Assembly: GCA_029204225.1 (NCBI GenBank)
Contig: CM055113.1
Location: 33,157,250 to 33,221,249, forward strand
DNA length: 64,000 nucleotides
Origin: Diphasiastrum complanatum
Lineage: Eukaryota > Streptophyta > Lycopodiopsida > Lycopodiales > Lycopodiaceae
Reading direction: 5' to 3'
Shown in pieces: positions 48,640 to 60,880 of the stretch. The notes beneath the pieces were generated by a model. It did no database searches. It had not been told where the DNA came from and worked only from the letters and a program-made list of their open reading frames with translations. Made by a program: the position numbers and the translations under genes. Position 1 is the first letter of the stretch. The number at the start of each line of letters is the position of its first letter.

Positions 48640-49719
48640 GTACTAGAGCCAAAGTCCATTAATCAATTGGTTTGATAGATTAAAATTGAAAAATCAACAT
48701 TCCATAGTCAAATTCTAATTATAGGAAATTGAGGCGGCAAGTCGAAGATTGAAAAGTAAAGAATGTTAGGAGAATAAATAACATATATTAAAAGGAAAGT
48801 TGAAACCATTGCAATTTGATGATTGGAAAGTAAAAAAAATCAGCTCCATTGGAAGAAATGGCATAAAAAAATAACTAGTCATGTGATGTATTACCTGTTC
48901 TCTCACTAATGTAATCCTAGCATCCAGTGTCCCCTATGGACTAGGTAGCGGGCGTGAGCAGGCCCGCTACCGTGTATAGCAGGCAGCCTTCACGCACCGA
49001 GCCGCCCTGTGGCGAGGTGCGTTGAAGGCTGCCTTTACAGAGTGTAGCAGGCCTGCTCACGGCCCGCTATCAGGCATAATTAAAGTTTTGGCCCTTCAAC
49101 AAAGCGCTATGGCTCTGGACATCTGTGTTCAGAGCCTATCAAAATGGGACACCTGTCCACTGCAAGCCCAAACATCAATTACAGTGCCTGGCCGGCGGCT
49201 GACAGTGAGTGAGGAGAAGTATTTTGCACCAGCACCCACCACCCAATACTTGCTTGCAAGACGTGCTCTCCTCATTCACGTTGTCACTTGCACGTGCTCC
49301 TAATTCACGTTGTCACTTGTATGGATGGAATGTAAAAATTTAATGCACGAAAGAGTGATCGAGAGATCTGTGATGATATTTGATGGAGTAGGATCGTCAG
49401 GATGGCTATGATCATGGGCTGGAGTCTGGATTTAGACTTTTTTGTGAGGAATCAATAACCCAATAAGGTGATACAAAGATCCATCAGATATTCGAGCAAT
49501 ACAGCCGCGAAATATACGTAAAAGAAAGAAGAGATGGAGCAGCAGCTGCCAGCAAGAGATCATTTGCATCAAAGTTGAGACTACATGCACTTTCCAATTT
49601 TACTCCAGACACATGGACTTGTCAGCCACTGCGGCAAAATTAAAGAATGGCATATCAAATGTTGAGGTTTTTGCAGTCTGATAACTTGCGTTTACTAATC
49701 TGATTACAAGCAAGCGATA
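48640..49719 (+). promoter_or_regulatory. Upstream region of LRR gene at 49720
   Basis: Aligns with the upstream DNA of the other two copies apart from an insertion at about 48900-49200 that carries the foldback. Conserved close to the ATG: TGAGGTTTTTGCAGTCTGATA (49662) and ACAAGCAAGCGATA. (GA)n is short here. Confidence 0.55.
48946..49069. repeat. GC-rich foldback (53/54-base arms)
   Basis: Arms 48946-48998 and 49016-49069 pair over their whole length with a few mismatches and two single-base gaps; loop 17 bases. Arm start is TAGCGGGC(C)GTGAGCAGGCC. It is absent from the equivalent place in the other two LRR copies. Confidence 0.88.
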
Positions 49720-50826
49720 ATGAGAGGAGGGGGCATGACATCAGGTCTTCTTCGGCTGCAACTGATCTCTTTATCGGCGGTGTTTTTTTTTTGTACAGGA
49801 TTAAGCACGTCACCAGTGCCTCCGAATCCTGCCGAAAATCCGAGTCTTCAAAATGCATTTGTGGCACTGCAGGCATGGAAGAAAGTGATTACAAGGGATC
49901 CTCACAACGTCACAGGTTCATGGGTTGGCGCAGACGTTTGCACCTATCGAGGTGTGTTCTGCTCACCTCCTCCTGACGCCAAGTTTGAGACGGTGGTGAG
50001 CGGCATTGACCTTAATCATGCGCGGCTTGCAGGAGTTTTTCCAATGGAGCTTGGCCTGCTCATATACATTGCTATCTTTCATGTCAACTCCAACTTTTTT
50101 CAAGGTACTATTCCTTCTAGCTTCAAATGTCTGACGCTTCTTTTTGAGCTTGATGTGAGCAATAATATGCTCTCCGGAAGCTTCCCTTCCGTGGTTTTGG
50201 AGCTGCCGAGCATAAAATACTTGGACTTACGATTCAACCACTTTGGAGGACCCCTCCCTGGTGGTCTTTTCACTATGCCACTTGATGCTATCTTTGTCAA
50301 TGACAATAATTTTTATGGCATCATTCCATCGAACCTTGGTTGTTCTGCTGTGTCGGTGGTTAATTTCGCAAACAATCATTTTCACGGTGCTATTCCGGAC
50401 AGTATTGGAAAGATGGCCACAACTTTGAACGAGATACTTTTCATCAACAACAAGTTTTCCGGTTGCATACCCCAACCGGTAGCTAGCTTAAATCAGCTCA
50501 ATGTCTTAGATGTGGGCACCAACAGATTATCGGGGTTACTTTCTGATTCTCTAGGCCTCCTAAGAAACCTTCGTATCCTCAATGTGGCGAATAATTTTTT
50601 TACGGGAATCATCCCTATTTCCATATGTAGCCTTCCTAAGCTTACCAACTTTACCTGCACCAATAATTACTTCATCAAGGTTAGTCCTCCGTGCCTGAGA
50701 TTGCCTTCCGCGGGAGTCATATTCAACGACGTTGCAAATTGCATTCCAAACCAGCCACTTCCAAGGCTGCTTAAACAATGCCTGGCATTTCTCTTGCAGC
50801 CACTCTCTTGCCGGCTGACGATTTGA
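49720..50826 (+). CDS. LRX-type leucine-rich repeat protein without extensin domain (third copy)
   Basis: Intact, intronless, 368 codons; same architecture as 34774-35877, to which it is very similar by eye. Signal peptide with a longer Phe run (SAVFFFCTGLS, from an extended T tract), NPSLQNAFVALQAWKKVI at about 40-57, SWVGADVCTYRGVFC, about ten LRRs, hinge (FNDVANCIPNQPLPR, CLAFLLQPLSC). Differences cluster on variable LRR positions (for example NNMLSGSFP against NNLLAGGFP; NNFFTGIIPIS against NNFLTGIIPSS). The Cys pairs of the N-terminal cap and hinge are conserved, with an extra Cys at SNLGCSAVS. It ends four residues after the hinge, so the lack of an extensin domain is a shared trait, not a truncation of one copy. 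Confidence 0.92.
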   Translation: MRGGGMTSGLLRLQLISLSAVFFFCTGLSTSPVPPNPAENPSLQNAFVALQAWKKVITRDPHNVTGSWVGADVCTYRGVFCSPPPDAKFETVVSGIDLNHARLAGVFPMELGLLIYIAIFHVNSNFFQGTIPSSFKCLTLLFELDVSNNMLSGSFPSVVLELPSIKYLDLRFNHFGGPLPGGLFTMPLDAIFVNDNNFYGIIPSNLGCSAVSVVNFANNHFHGAIPDSIGKMATTLNEILFINNKFSGCIPQPVASLNQLNVLDVGTNRLSGLLSDSLGLLRNLRILNVANNFFTGIIPISICSLPKLTNFTCTNNYFIKVSPPCLRLPSAGVIFNDVANCIPNQPLPRLLKQCLAFLLQPLSCRLTI

Positions 50827-51480
50827 CAAACTGATCAGACTTGTATAACAGAGCTGCTTTAGATAGAATTTGTTACACAGACAGCTGCTTTAGATATGAT
50901 TTGTTTCATAGAATAACAGAGTACGTTGAAATAAGCCAAGGACGTGTTGACGTAGCTGTTAGTTGGAAAGCATCATGCAGCTCCACTCGGTTAATTTGTT
51001 TCATCAAAAAGGTAAAGAGCTTCCATTGAAGCAGCTAAATGTGAGGTTTCATGCAATTGCTTCTATTGGAATTATCTAAAATCCCGGTCTGCTTTTCTCC
51101 CCAATTTGTTAACAGCTACATCTAGTTCACCTTCTTTGTGCTTTAAAATTAGAGTGGACCATGAACTTCAAAGTTTCTTCACCAATATACAACAAAAATT
51201 AACAAAACGAAGGGAATAAGAGACACTTAATGGGAAATGCTTTCTGGTACTATCAGCCTGTGGGATAATAAAGAATCTAGCTCAGGTGAGTGAGCTCAAC
51301 TCAAGCATGATACAACAACTCAGCACATGTGGGAAGGTCTTAGTGCATAGTGACTAATTTCTCAACACAAGATGGTGGAGTTCTAAGTTGCCCTATATAA
51401 TTCAGGGCTTTTCAGCAAAAATTGTCCCTTGGAGTGACAAGAGATGCCATGTGGCTATGCGAGTAATGATAATTAATCAG
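50827..51480 (+). other. 3' flank of the LRR gene, shared with 35878-36420
   Basis: Conserved blocks as listed for the other copy, to about 51480. Two copies of the GCTGCTTTAGATA unit (50862, 50884) against about four in the other flank. Confidence 0.6.
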
Positions 51481-51694
51481 GTTCTTGACAACCACCTCTT
51501 AATCAATTAATTAGATCGCTATTCTGAAGGTTCAAAATCAGTTATTTCTAGAAATTATTTGGAAACAAGAAACAAAGATAGCAAAGAATAATGTTTCTTC
51601 TCTTGAAGTGACAACCCAGGTTATCTCTAGCGTACTTGTCGCTTATAACTTATCTTTGTCACAGGAAAGTATCCCATGTGAAGAAACCGAAGCA

Positions 51695-51697
<3 letters not shown>

Positions 51698-51750
<53 letters not shown>
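51698..51750. repeat. (GA)n microsatellite, 53 bp
   Basis: Uninterrupted GA. The surrounding DNA (51481-52639) is AT-rich with no gene recognised. Confidence 0.95.
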
Positions 51751-51752
<2 letters not shown>

Positions 51753-52639
51753 TCCAGGCAACTTGGAAGGTGTGAAGAACGAACTTACACAGCATAATTC
51801 AGGCAAAATCAGAAACTAGAATCATTCACACAATGAATTGCAAAAAATGTATCAACAACTGACACCAAAAAAGCATATAGCATTAATCCCCAAAACGCAG
51901 ACATACATATACCCTATTTGTGTTACATGCAGCCAAGATTATGTATATACACACTTTAAGACTGCATGCCATCACGAACTACATTAACTAACTAGTATAT
52001 ATCAATCTTTATGCTGAAACTTGGCTTGAATTGACTTGTGGTGCTCAACTGTATGTCCATGACATCACTAATCGCATGCATCTGAAAGCTGGCACTCACT
52101 TCAACTGAAAAGGAAAGTCTTGATAACATTTCAAGCACTGAGCTGAGAGGACTTAGTGAGAATTCTTTGGAATTTGAATTGAAAAAAAAAAAACATATAA
52201 TTTATTTTAAGTGTTTTCAAAATTTGTGGATTTACTATAACGGCTTCAAATGTATTCTGCGAGTTATTTTCATGGAAGTTGATTTAGACTATCAAAATAC
52301 CATAAATGTATGTATATTTTGCTTATTTTGAATACTTTTAAATTTAAAGCTTTTATTAAAAATTTATTTATTTTTGACATTTTACAAGGTTTTTGCATAT
52401 TGTTTGCAAAAAAAAAATTGTGGTTTTTGGAAAGAATTTCATGAAAAATCATGTTTTTGGCAAAAATTAAAAAATCATAAAACAGTTACCCATTTTTAGG
52501 ATATTGTTCCATTTCAAAATATTTCATGTTAAGTGTATTTGTACCAAGAAGCATTTAGGACAAGTCCAAAAGAAATTGTAGATAGTCCTGGACTATAATT
52601 ATTTGTTTCTTTAACTTTTGAACATTGATTTCCAATGTA

Positions 52640-53250
52640 AGGTGACATCTCACCCACTGGATTCATGTAAATTGAGGTTACATGAAGGTGACGTTACTAG
52701 ATTGGAGAAAATCAGGCCAATAGGAAAATTTATCGCTTAGGGTACTTTCAAAGACAAATACAGTTGTTATGTCCATGGCCAGTAAGTAGGATTCAATATA
52801 CTCCTAGCCTTGGATACACGGTACTCCAGTAAATCAAGCTGTTAGTTATGCCACGTCATACTGGATGTGACCTGAAAGTAACTAATATCCTTGTGAGGCC
52901 CAGAACACACTAAATGGACTTTAGACAAGGTATGAGACAGTGTATATATGTGTAGAGTTATCAATAGCAATTCTATGAATAGGTGGTCCATGCTTAGGAC
53001 TCTATTCTAGGTGAATCTATGTATAGGGAACTTAGGGCTATGCATGGCTATGTGCCTAGGTTGCTTTTGGCTCTATATATTGAGGCCAAACTCGTCTCAC
53101 TCCTCATTGTGATCATGGATTCATTGCCAAGGTTTCACTCTACATTCATGCTTCTTATTCCTTGGCTTGGGGGTGAAGCTTCTAACGGTTGATTGGTTGC
53201 TTCTACTTGGTTGGGTGGTTGCTCCATAGTGTGTTTTCCATTGTGTGTTA
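52640..53250 (+). repeat. Diverged 3' internal end and LTR related to the element at 58157
   Basis: TTACATGAAGGTGA (52678) and following match 63065-63130, just upstream of that element's 3' LTR; CTCTATATATTGAGG (53072), CCTTGGCTTGGGGG (53160) and GGTTGGGTGGTTGCTCCATAGT (53208) match the end of its LTR. It is an older relative in the same direction. Confidence 0.6.
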
Positions 53251-53252
53251 TC

Positions 53253-53660
53253 TTAGAGAACTTTTCTTATAATAGTACTTATCTTCAGGTGATATAAATT
53301 ACTTTTTCTTCTACCTTGAGTGATCAGGGTACTGTTGCATGCTTCGTCAGAAAACATCACATGCACCCCTGCATCAGCTATTCTTGCCACTGAAAGCAAT
53401 TCCTGTTGTAGTGTAGGCACGAACAGAACATCTTCGAGTCGTCTGTCTCTGCCATTGGTGTTGAGCCACAGTGAACCAATACCGTTCACTTGATGTTTGG
53501 ATTAATCTCCAAGAACAATGAATCTTGAAGGATCTGCACTTCTAAAATCAGACATAATTCGTTTTGATGTCACGAAGTGTGAGGTGGCTCCTGAATCTAG
53601 GATCACCTCATGTGTGTCAGATGTTGACACTGCACACACATCTGCACAAATATAGGTGGT
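53253..53660 (-). pseudogene. Ty1/copia protease fragment
   Basis: Minus strand: VILDSGATSHFVTSKRIMSD (active-site DSG intact, about 53600), SRFIVLGD then a stop, GIGSLWLNTNGRDRRLEDVL and LFVPTLQQELLSVARI. Ends near NLYHLK. Confidence 0.82.
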
Positions 53661-53949
53661 TGAACAATTTCTGTTCGATCTCTCTTTCCCATTTTCAAGC
53701 TCTCAAGAGTCCTCGACATAGGACAAACTATTGTTTGTTCTTCTGTCTGTTCTGTGCTCGTCAGAGTGAGGGCTAAAAGCTAACAAAGCTTTGGTAATAG
53801 AAATGTTTTGTTTCTTTAGATACTGTGTTGATTAAGGTTCAATCATACTTGGATGCAAATGTGATACAAGGTGCATGTGATGTTTCTGGAATTAGCATAA
53901 ATGCTTATTCTACTTTTTTTAGAATAGTTAAAGAAGATTTTTCCCAGTG

Positions 53950-55394
53950 ATGGTAAAGAAAACTTATCTTCCGCGTCCATATCGGGTAAGACTAGTAAGA
54001 AATTATTTTAATGACGGAATGTTCAAAGTAGTTGGCCAACCACTTCATATAACTGAATTACAAATCAAAATATGGCGACCTCAATTACAACGATTGCAAT
54101 AATATTTTCCTTGATATTGAAAATGTTCTAAAATACATTATTCGATTCTATAAACTAGACGAACATCAAGTAAATGGAAAGATCATTTTTGTAATAAAAT
54201 TGCATGAATCTAAAATCATCAAAGATCAAAAGTTGGAACTAGTGAGTGTCACTTTGATGAACAAGATTTTAGATACAGATGATCGAACGTTTAGTATTCA
54301 ATCGAAAAATCACATATGGTGGTTGGCGGCATTCCAGGTATACATTTCAATTTTCATTTAGAATATCGTTATTAATATTTCATACCTTGCCAGTTTTTAT
54401 TGACATGTCATGCATTACTTGCTTCTCTACAGGTCTTGAAAGAGGACCATAAAATACTTTCATGGATATTTTCAAAAACAAATTATGGCGAGATTATAAA
54501 GAGACATTTGTAGGGTGAGAAATTTACAGTCGAGAACCATGAAAGTTTTCAAATTCAATGGCATCTTGCAGAGGATTTGAAAACATTAACATGTATGTAT
54601 AATGTCTGTCATGGGGCAACATCAAAACATCCATGTCTTTATTGCATGAAGGATTGCTACTATATGAATTTGGGATATGATAAGTGTTCTGCCAATTCCA
54701 TTAAAAAATGTTCACATATACACGTTGCAAGCTGAGGCTCGTATTATTAAAAAACTTATATATTCTACTAGAATGGAATCATAAACCAGAGTCTGTGGCT
54801 AAAACAGCAATTAGGAGGCTGAAAATAGTTATGTCAAATGCAGGACTACATAAAGGGAATGTCACGATTGAAAAAAGTGACAGACTCTCTGGGAAAAAAA
54901 GAAACGTTTCTAATAAGCCATCAATTGGAGGTGCTAAAGCAAGAAGATTCTTATCCAATCACACATGCAAAAAATCAAGTGTCAGATGCAAAATTTGGAG
55001 AGAAATTGTTCAAGCCACACGAACACTGGAAGGAAATAATCGAGTGGAAAAGAGACAAGTGTGGACCAACTTAGACAAACTCATAGGTGTTATTAGGAAA
55101 GAAAACCTATCATCAGAAGATATGAGGATTTTGCAAAATCATTGCACCACATTTGTAAAATCTGTATATAATTGTTGGAGAAAAGACAACGTTACTCATT
55201 ACATGGTGCTAATCTATATCATTATCTGGTACTTATCTCATTCAGGCTTATATTTTTTTTACTGATGTAACTAATCAAAACTATTGTTTGTAACACATCC
55301 TTCTTCATTATGCAACTTATTTTGCAAAGGAATATGGGAGCTTAAGTATCTGGTCATCACAAGGCATGAAAAAATCTCATTGGCAAGCAAGGGG
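53950..55394 (+). pseudogene. Unassigned DDE-transposase-like gene (copy B), ended by copia LTR
   Basis: Homologue of 20020-20740 with a longer 5' part. In order: FLDIENVLKYIIRFYKL (54108), KLELVSVTLMNKILDTDD (54232), intron 54341-54433, VLKEDHKILSWIFSKTNYGE, WHLAEDLKTLTCMYNV (54565), KHPCLYCMKD (54632), then after a gap NKPSIGGAKARRFLSNH (54913), NCWRKDNVTHYM (55173-55205), intron, LHYATYFAKEYGSLS and WSSQGMKKSHWQARG up to 55394. Stops at about 54510 and frameshifts near 53990, 54090 and 54700. The acidic DL, CxxC and downstream HxxHY pattern fits a zinc-bearing insert of a DDE enzyme, by inference. Confidence 0.6.
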
Positions 55395-55850
55395 TGTAGG
55401 AAAATATTCTGAATTCTCCCTCAAAGAATACGATGAAAGTTTGAATAAATCAAACTAATATTAGTGTCTTCAATCGGGTCCGATTCTGGTTTATGTACTA
55501 ATAGAGCAGTTTTTACCTTGATTGAATAAAACATGCAAAATTAAGAGATATATTATGTGAGTGTGATAGACAATTTTAGACATTCAGAATAACTGATAAA
55601 ATCATGTGTTGAAAAACTTTGATCAAAAGCAAATTTTTATAATTTTGATTCTGATTCTTCAATATATATCTCTTGTTGCCTTGTTGCTCTTGTTGGTCTA
55701 TTGTGTTACAACGAGTAGTGCACATGTATTTATATTATTACAAGATAGATCTATTGGCCTTCTTCCTTCTGTAATAGATGATCTAACCGTTAAGATGGTT
55801 GATATTCAACAAACATTCCATTTCTAGACTCAAAAATGTTCTGTTTCCAG
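55395..55850 (-). repeat. Copia LTR (same family as 10939-11862), incomplete
   Basis: Starts TGTAGGAAAA at 55395 and matches 10939-11350 (GATGAAAGTTTGAATAAATC, GTGTCTTCAATCGGG, GTGTTACAACGAGTAGTGCA). The U3 portion with the CGCGAA repeats is missing. It cuts the transposase-like gene. Confidence 0.8.
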
Positions 55851-56060
55851 ACACAATCCTTCGAATAACACAGTGCATAGTCTTTTGTTTTCTGGAGATA
55901 TTGTAGTACTCTCTTCGCCAAATTCCAATGCAACGATCCTGAGTTTTGATTAAATTGGCTCAGCCTGTATACTGCAAATGCTATATCAGGTCTGGTGTTG
56001 TCTGCAAGATATAACAATGATCCAATCAGTCAACGATAGGGTTATTTGCAAGGTTATGTT
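55851..56060 (-). pseudogene. Ty1/copia RT-RNase H linker fragment
   Basis: Minus strand: IGSLLYLADNTRPDIAFAVY, LSQFNQNSGSLHWNLAKRVL and QYLQKTKDYALCYSKD, then the LTR. It is in the orientation expected upstream of that LTR. Confidence 0.82.
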
Positions 56061-57440
56061 CATAAGGCAGCATCAAATAGCCGCCTATTACATCGTATAC
56101 CATGACTAAAGACGAACATCTTTCCGGAACCAGAGCCATCGTTATATCACCACGCTAATATCGCTTACAAACCACTACTGCTCGGCACGGGCATCCTTAA
56201 AGAACGTCAATTGGGATTGTAAGAGTGCATTATATGAGATCTAATTTCTGGTCAATTGTATTTTATTTCACTATACTAACTAGGTTCCACACAATACTAA
56301 CTAGGTTTATTTTTCTGAATAGAGGAGGAAGATGTTTAAGATAAATAACCATCTGGAATAGCAATACTGCCACAGGCAAATGGTATTGTGTTACGACTGA
56401 CCCTCCTATGGTGTCTATATAGCTGGTTTCTATGGCACTTACTGTTTCTATAGCATCATCTGAGTATTTCTGGTCATCTTGTGTGGATCAGCACTTGAAT
56501 AATGAATTGCTTTTGTGACTATACAGAGGCAAATCCATTGTGAGCTGCTGAAACGTGCAACCCAACCTAGCTACATGGCCTCTTCTCTTGAACCAAACTA
56601 GCCTTTGCTTACCAAACTAGCCTTTGCTTTATACACTATGCTCAGAAGCACCACTACAAAACTACAAAGAGCTTGAATGTGCTTTAATTTAAGCGAACAA
56701 CATCAATCTACAACTATTTTCTGAAGAACAATGCTTGATCTAAAGGCATTAATTAGAAAGCTAACTGTGATCAGCAATCATAAACCCAAATACTGTTGCC
56801 TCAAGATGGAAGCTTGCTCCACAAGCTTTTAGAAAAAACTAACTATGACAATAATTGTGCCCGTGTGCGAATGCTGATCTCATTGTCTCTCTCTCTCTAT
56901 CCTTCAACCAAATCGTTACAAAGTGTTCATAAGATGCAGTCCTTAACAAGTATTTATAAGATGCAAACTCATATTTTGTCTTTAGATATTGATAGCTAAT
57001 CTTAATATTTAAAGTGGACGGAAATTCAAGCATTCGAAGCAACATAATGTAGAAAAAAATGTAGAATCTGGCTATCAAAAAGGCAACATAATCATTCATG
57101 AATCTTAGTGTAGGAAGACACAGTGGAGTCTTGAAGTCTAAGTGATTGCTGCAATAAGTTCACATGCTTCAGTTTGATGTTTCATATGTAGCTATTTATG
57201 TGTAGAAAGAGGCTTTAAAGTAGCTCAATAGTTAGTTGCAATTTCTATTACCAAAATTACGTGAGCTTGTGATTGATTCCATGTTTCACACAATGATTCG
57301 AGTTTAGATCTCTCGAATATAAATTGCCACATGAACATTCATCATTATTGCAGATGGTGAAGATTCTGGTGTCATGCGATACTTTTGATCTAGAGATCAT
57401 TGGTCTTTTTGATAGGGTATTACTGGTCGTGTTAGTAGCA
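56061..57440. other. No gene recognised
   Basis: No family motif in any frame. The direct repeat ACCAAACTAGCCTTTGCTT occurs twice at about 56593-56632. Confidence 0.5.
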
Positions 57441-57444
57441 TCCT

Positions 57445-57672
57445 ATGGATGATATACTACGTGCAGAATATTATGAATTTCACCAATCTTCTGGATTCAA
57501 GATTCCAGACATTGCTATTGTCAATTTGGACAGTGAAGTCCTTATAAATAATATTTTGAGTGTATACGATAAACACTCATTTCTAGTTGCGGATAACATG
57601 TTAAGCGTTATAAATATATTTGTTTTTGCTAAGTACTTAGAAGACGTAGGTGTTGATAATGTTGTGGATTGA
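57445..57672 (+). other. Open frame of unknown function
   Basis: 75 codons starting MDDILRAEYYEFHQSSGFKI; open, acidic and hydrophobic, with no recognised domain. Retained because it directly precedes the reading frame that was split by the retrotransposon. Confidence 0.2.
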
Positions 57673-57930
57673 GGTTCCACTCTTTTGTCGTAGACATCAA
57701 TTATTTTGTGTATGAAGGATTTGGATTCTGAAATAGCATGGAGTTAAAGGCCTTAATTTGTGTAATAAAGTTCAATGCGAAAATATGCATGAAGAGTGCC
57801 ATAAATAAATAATTTGTTTTGCAAACCATTTAAGTCGTTTTGATTAGATCATGGATGCATGGATAATAATTTGTTGTTTGTGATTTGGATGCATGTAGCG
57901 TGTAACTGTGTCTTTCTACATACATAGTTT

Positions 57931-58156
57931 TGTTAGATGGCAGATAAAAGCGGTGTAAGCAATATTACTCCGGAGTGTGTACGCAATAATTTTCGTACAA
58001 TCTCTGGAGAATGAAATGGTGCCCGAAAAAAAGACAAGCTTAAATCGTAGTAGACAAGCTAAAAGAAGAGCTTTGCATTTAGATAGAGCTAGTAGTGTTT
58101 TAGAAGTTACATGTGGACCATCATTGACAATAGATTGCAAAAACGCAGATCGATGT
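57931..58156 (+). pseudogene. 5' part of a basic-protein frame split by the retrotransposon
   Basis: Contains NRSRQAKRRALHLDRAS; it continues beyond the element at 63821 after the 5-base duplication is removed. Arg-rich start followed by a similar Arg-rich segment resembles the variable N-terminus of Helitron Rep proteins, but that is only a guess. Confidence 0.3.
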
Positions 58157-58645
58157 TGTTATGGCCATATTCCACTAAGGACATAAATTAGTCCTAATAT
58201 TGTAGACCGGCCCTCCAAAGTTCGAGATTATTGGTCACGCCAAGATTTAATTCCACATCAAGGCCTGTTGGTGACTAATGACCTTGAGAGAACCCAAACA
58301 CTTTAATTGAGACATACGAAGTAGTGCATGTACGTGTGACTATTTAGGCAGGAGGTATGCATGAAGAGTTGTGATCTATATATAGTTGACCTGCATGGGG
58401 ATTGCATGGGTTCATGCACAGGATCCTACTCTCTATATATTGAGGTAGTGATTATTTTGTCGATGACTTTGGTCTAGGTTACCTAATGAGCTCTTCTCCT
58501 CTTGCTATCACATGGCATGGCTTGGGGGCTAGATACAGGAGGATTCTCTAGGAGGGATCTAGGATTGGTTGGGTGGTTTTGCTCCATAGTCTCTCTTGTG
58601 TTTTCCTATCCTCATCTTAGGGGTTTCTCCCTAGTGGTCTTTACA
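58157..58645 (+). repeat. 5' LTR (489 bp)
   Basis: TGTTATGGCCATATTCC ... GTGGTCTTTACA; the 3' partner is at 63326-63815. Confidence 0.93.
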
Positions 58646-58646
58646 T

Positions 58647-58659
58647 TGGTATTAGAGCC
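58647..58659 (+). promoter_or_regulatory. Primer-binding site (tRNA-iMet type)
   Basis: TGGTATTAGAGCC, one base after the 5' LTR; one change from TGGTATCAGAGCC. Confidence 0.85.
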
Positions 58660-60699
58660 TGACTAAGATGCGATTTTGGACTGGATGGAGAGAAATTCTA
58701 AATCGAATCAAAATTGGAACCCACTTGGATTTACATCCCAGTTGGAGTGCTATTTTTTCTCAAGGGAATTATGGAATTGGATTCACAAATTCTGGATAAG
58801 TAGCATACTTCTCAAAATTATTGGTAGAGTGCACTTCTACATGGATTTTTTGGTAAAAGATGCTGCGAATTTGTTGGAATCTATTTGCAATTTCATGATT
58901 TCTTGAGGAAGTTTTCCAAATGGTGTTGAGTGATCTACAAAGGCTGATTGATCTACAAAGGTTGATTTAGTTACTTAGTTTATTGCTGGATTTCACTCGA
59001 CTAATGTTTGTAAATAACATGCATCAATCCACAATGTTCTGAATCAGCTTGTTTTGTTCAAGTTCATAGATAATTGATTATAAATCAATATGTCCAGTTT
59101 TTATGGACTGTTGGGAACATAAGAGCTTGATTCCGGTTATAACATGCAGCGGGTTAAGGATTTCTCTGTTTAAGTCCTTTTGTAAATCTGCATGTTGTGT
59201 ACATCTTGTTGAAATTGAAGTCTGCTAATACTTGTTTTTGAGATGGAAATAAAGCTATAAAAGTAAGTTTTGAGCTTATGGTTGCTAGCGTGAGACATGC
59301 TTGAGTTTAGAAGAGCTGTAACCTTGTTTCCTTGGAACCCTATAACCATGTGAGAGGAAAGGTTTTGCAACCTGTCTGGAGCTTGCTCTCCTACCTTTTG
59401 GCTGCACAAAAAGTTCAGGAATTCAGAGAGTTGGATCTCTGACCGTTGATCTAGTTGCTTTGTGACTTGTTAGAGGTCCCAGTGAAGTGGTCCTTACCAT
59501 ATAAGGTCTACTTGGATCTAACAACCGGGTTTGAAGCATCTATGCATGTGGTTTTTGACGGTCGTTATGTGCAACTAGATTTTGAAGGAGATAATTTTCC
59601 TGAAACTAAGTCTTTGCATCTCCATAGCTCATGAGCATTCGGTAATCTGGCGGCTGTTTGAACCAAGGTGGGAGCTGGAGGTAGTTTTGTTGATCAAAAT
59701 GCGACCCTGTAAGAGGAATTACGTTTCTTGGTGCTTGGTTGTCAGTGCTATAACCTTGGTTTTAGACGTTGGTTCCTGGGTTTTGGATGGAGGGATTTGG
59801 TTTCCCTTGGTTCTTCCTTTTCGACTTAAGTGTTGCACCGATAGGCCTATCCTAAATGATTTTGATCTTTAGGATTGGGCAAACTAATGCTTTTAAAATA
59901 CTTTGTTAAAGTGAATAAATGGAATAAAGGTCATAATATTTGGAGGTAGCTCTATATTCAGTAAAAAAACAAGTGTATTGAATATCGTAAAGAGTACCCG
60001 AAATCGAATTTATGGATTTTTCATTTGTTCAAGCAACTTTAACGAAGTAATACTTAAGCTAGTGTAGTAAAAAAGGAAGTAGCCTAGCATTTACTTGTGT
60101 CAATGGAGCTTTCAAGGCCTTCGCTAATAAACTTTTCAGATGACTGGGAAAAACATTTAAGGGAGGAATTAAATGAGACACATAAGTAGGTAATTGTGAT
60201 AGTATTGTGTAATTTGGATTGGTTAATAATCCCTATATAGCATTGCACCAGTATTTTGTATTCATTAAGTTGAATTTATTTTGGATATCTATAGGATCAT
60301 GAGTTGACCCTATTTGTTATAGGGAAATTGTGACATTGGAAAGAAAATGACACTTGGTTCACATTGGTACTTCAAAGAGGCCTATTCCTAAGAGTTGGAA
60401 CTCTCATATGGTAGGAATTCGGGAGTATAGTACCAGCCAGATGGGTTGTTTATGTGACGGTAAAGCCATGTACGGATTCTTGTTTAATCACAATTTTGCT
60501 AGTGGATTATTGCGATTCATTAGGAACAAATATGGGGGTACCCCAGTAATTGGTGGAATAGATATGTGCATATCTGGTATTGGAAATCCATATAGAGGTT
60601 TTAGATCTCTAGATTATCGGATAATGAGGTTATTGATCTTTTTGAAGGAATTGAATTCCTTGTACCATTTCTGATATAGATATTGGATATCTATTGGTT

Positions 60700-60880
60700 T
60701 ATACTTCAGCTATTTTGAATTATTCATTTTGTCTTTATGATGAGTACACTTGGGTTATTTCGATTGTTTATAAACGAGGTTTCTCGTCCATATTGGGGTC
60801 AATGCCTAGTGGTATTCTTAGATGATATTGTCGTCTACTATGATCTTAAAGAAATGGAGAGTTCAATGGTTGGAGGTATT
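60700..60880 (+). pseudogene. Ty3/gypsy reverse transcriptase fragment
   Basis: FINEVSRPYWGQCLVVFLDDIVVYY carries the gypsy RT core (two parts: FINEVSRPYWGQ and LVVFLDDIVVYY). YFELFILSL in another frame just upstream corresponds to the YEFxVMPFGL region. Nearby frames are broken. Confidence 0.75.
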
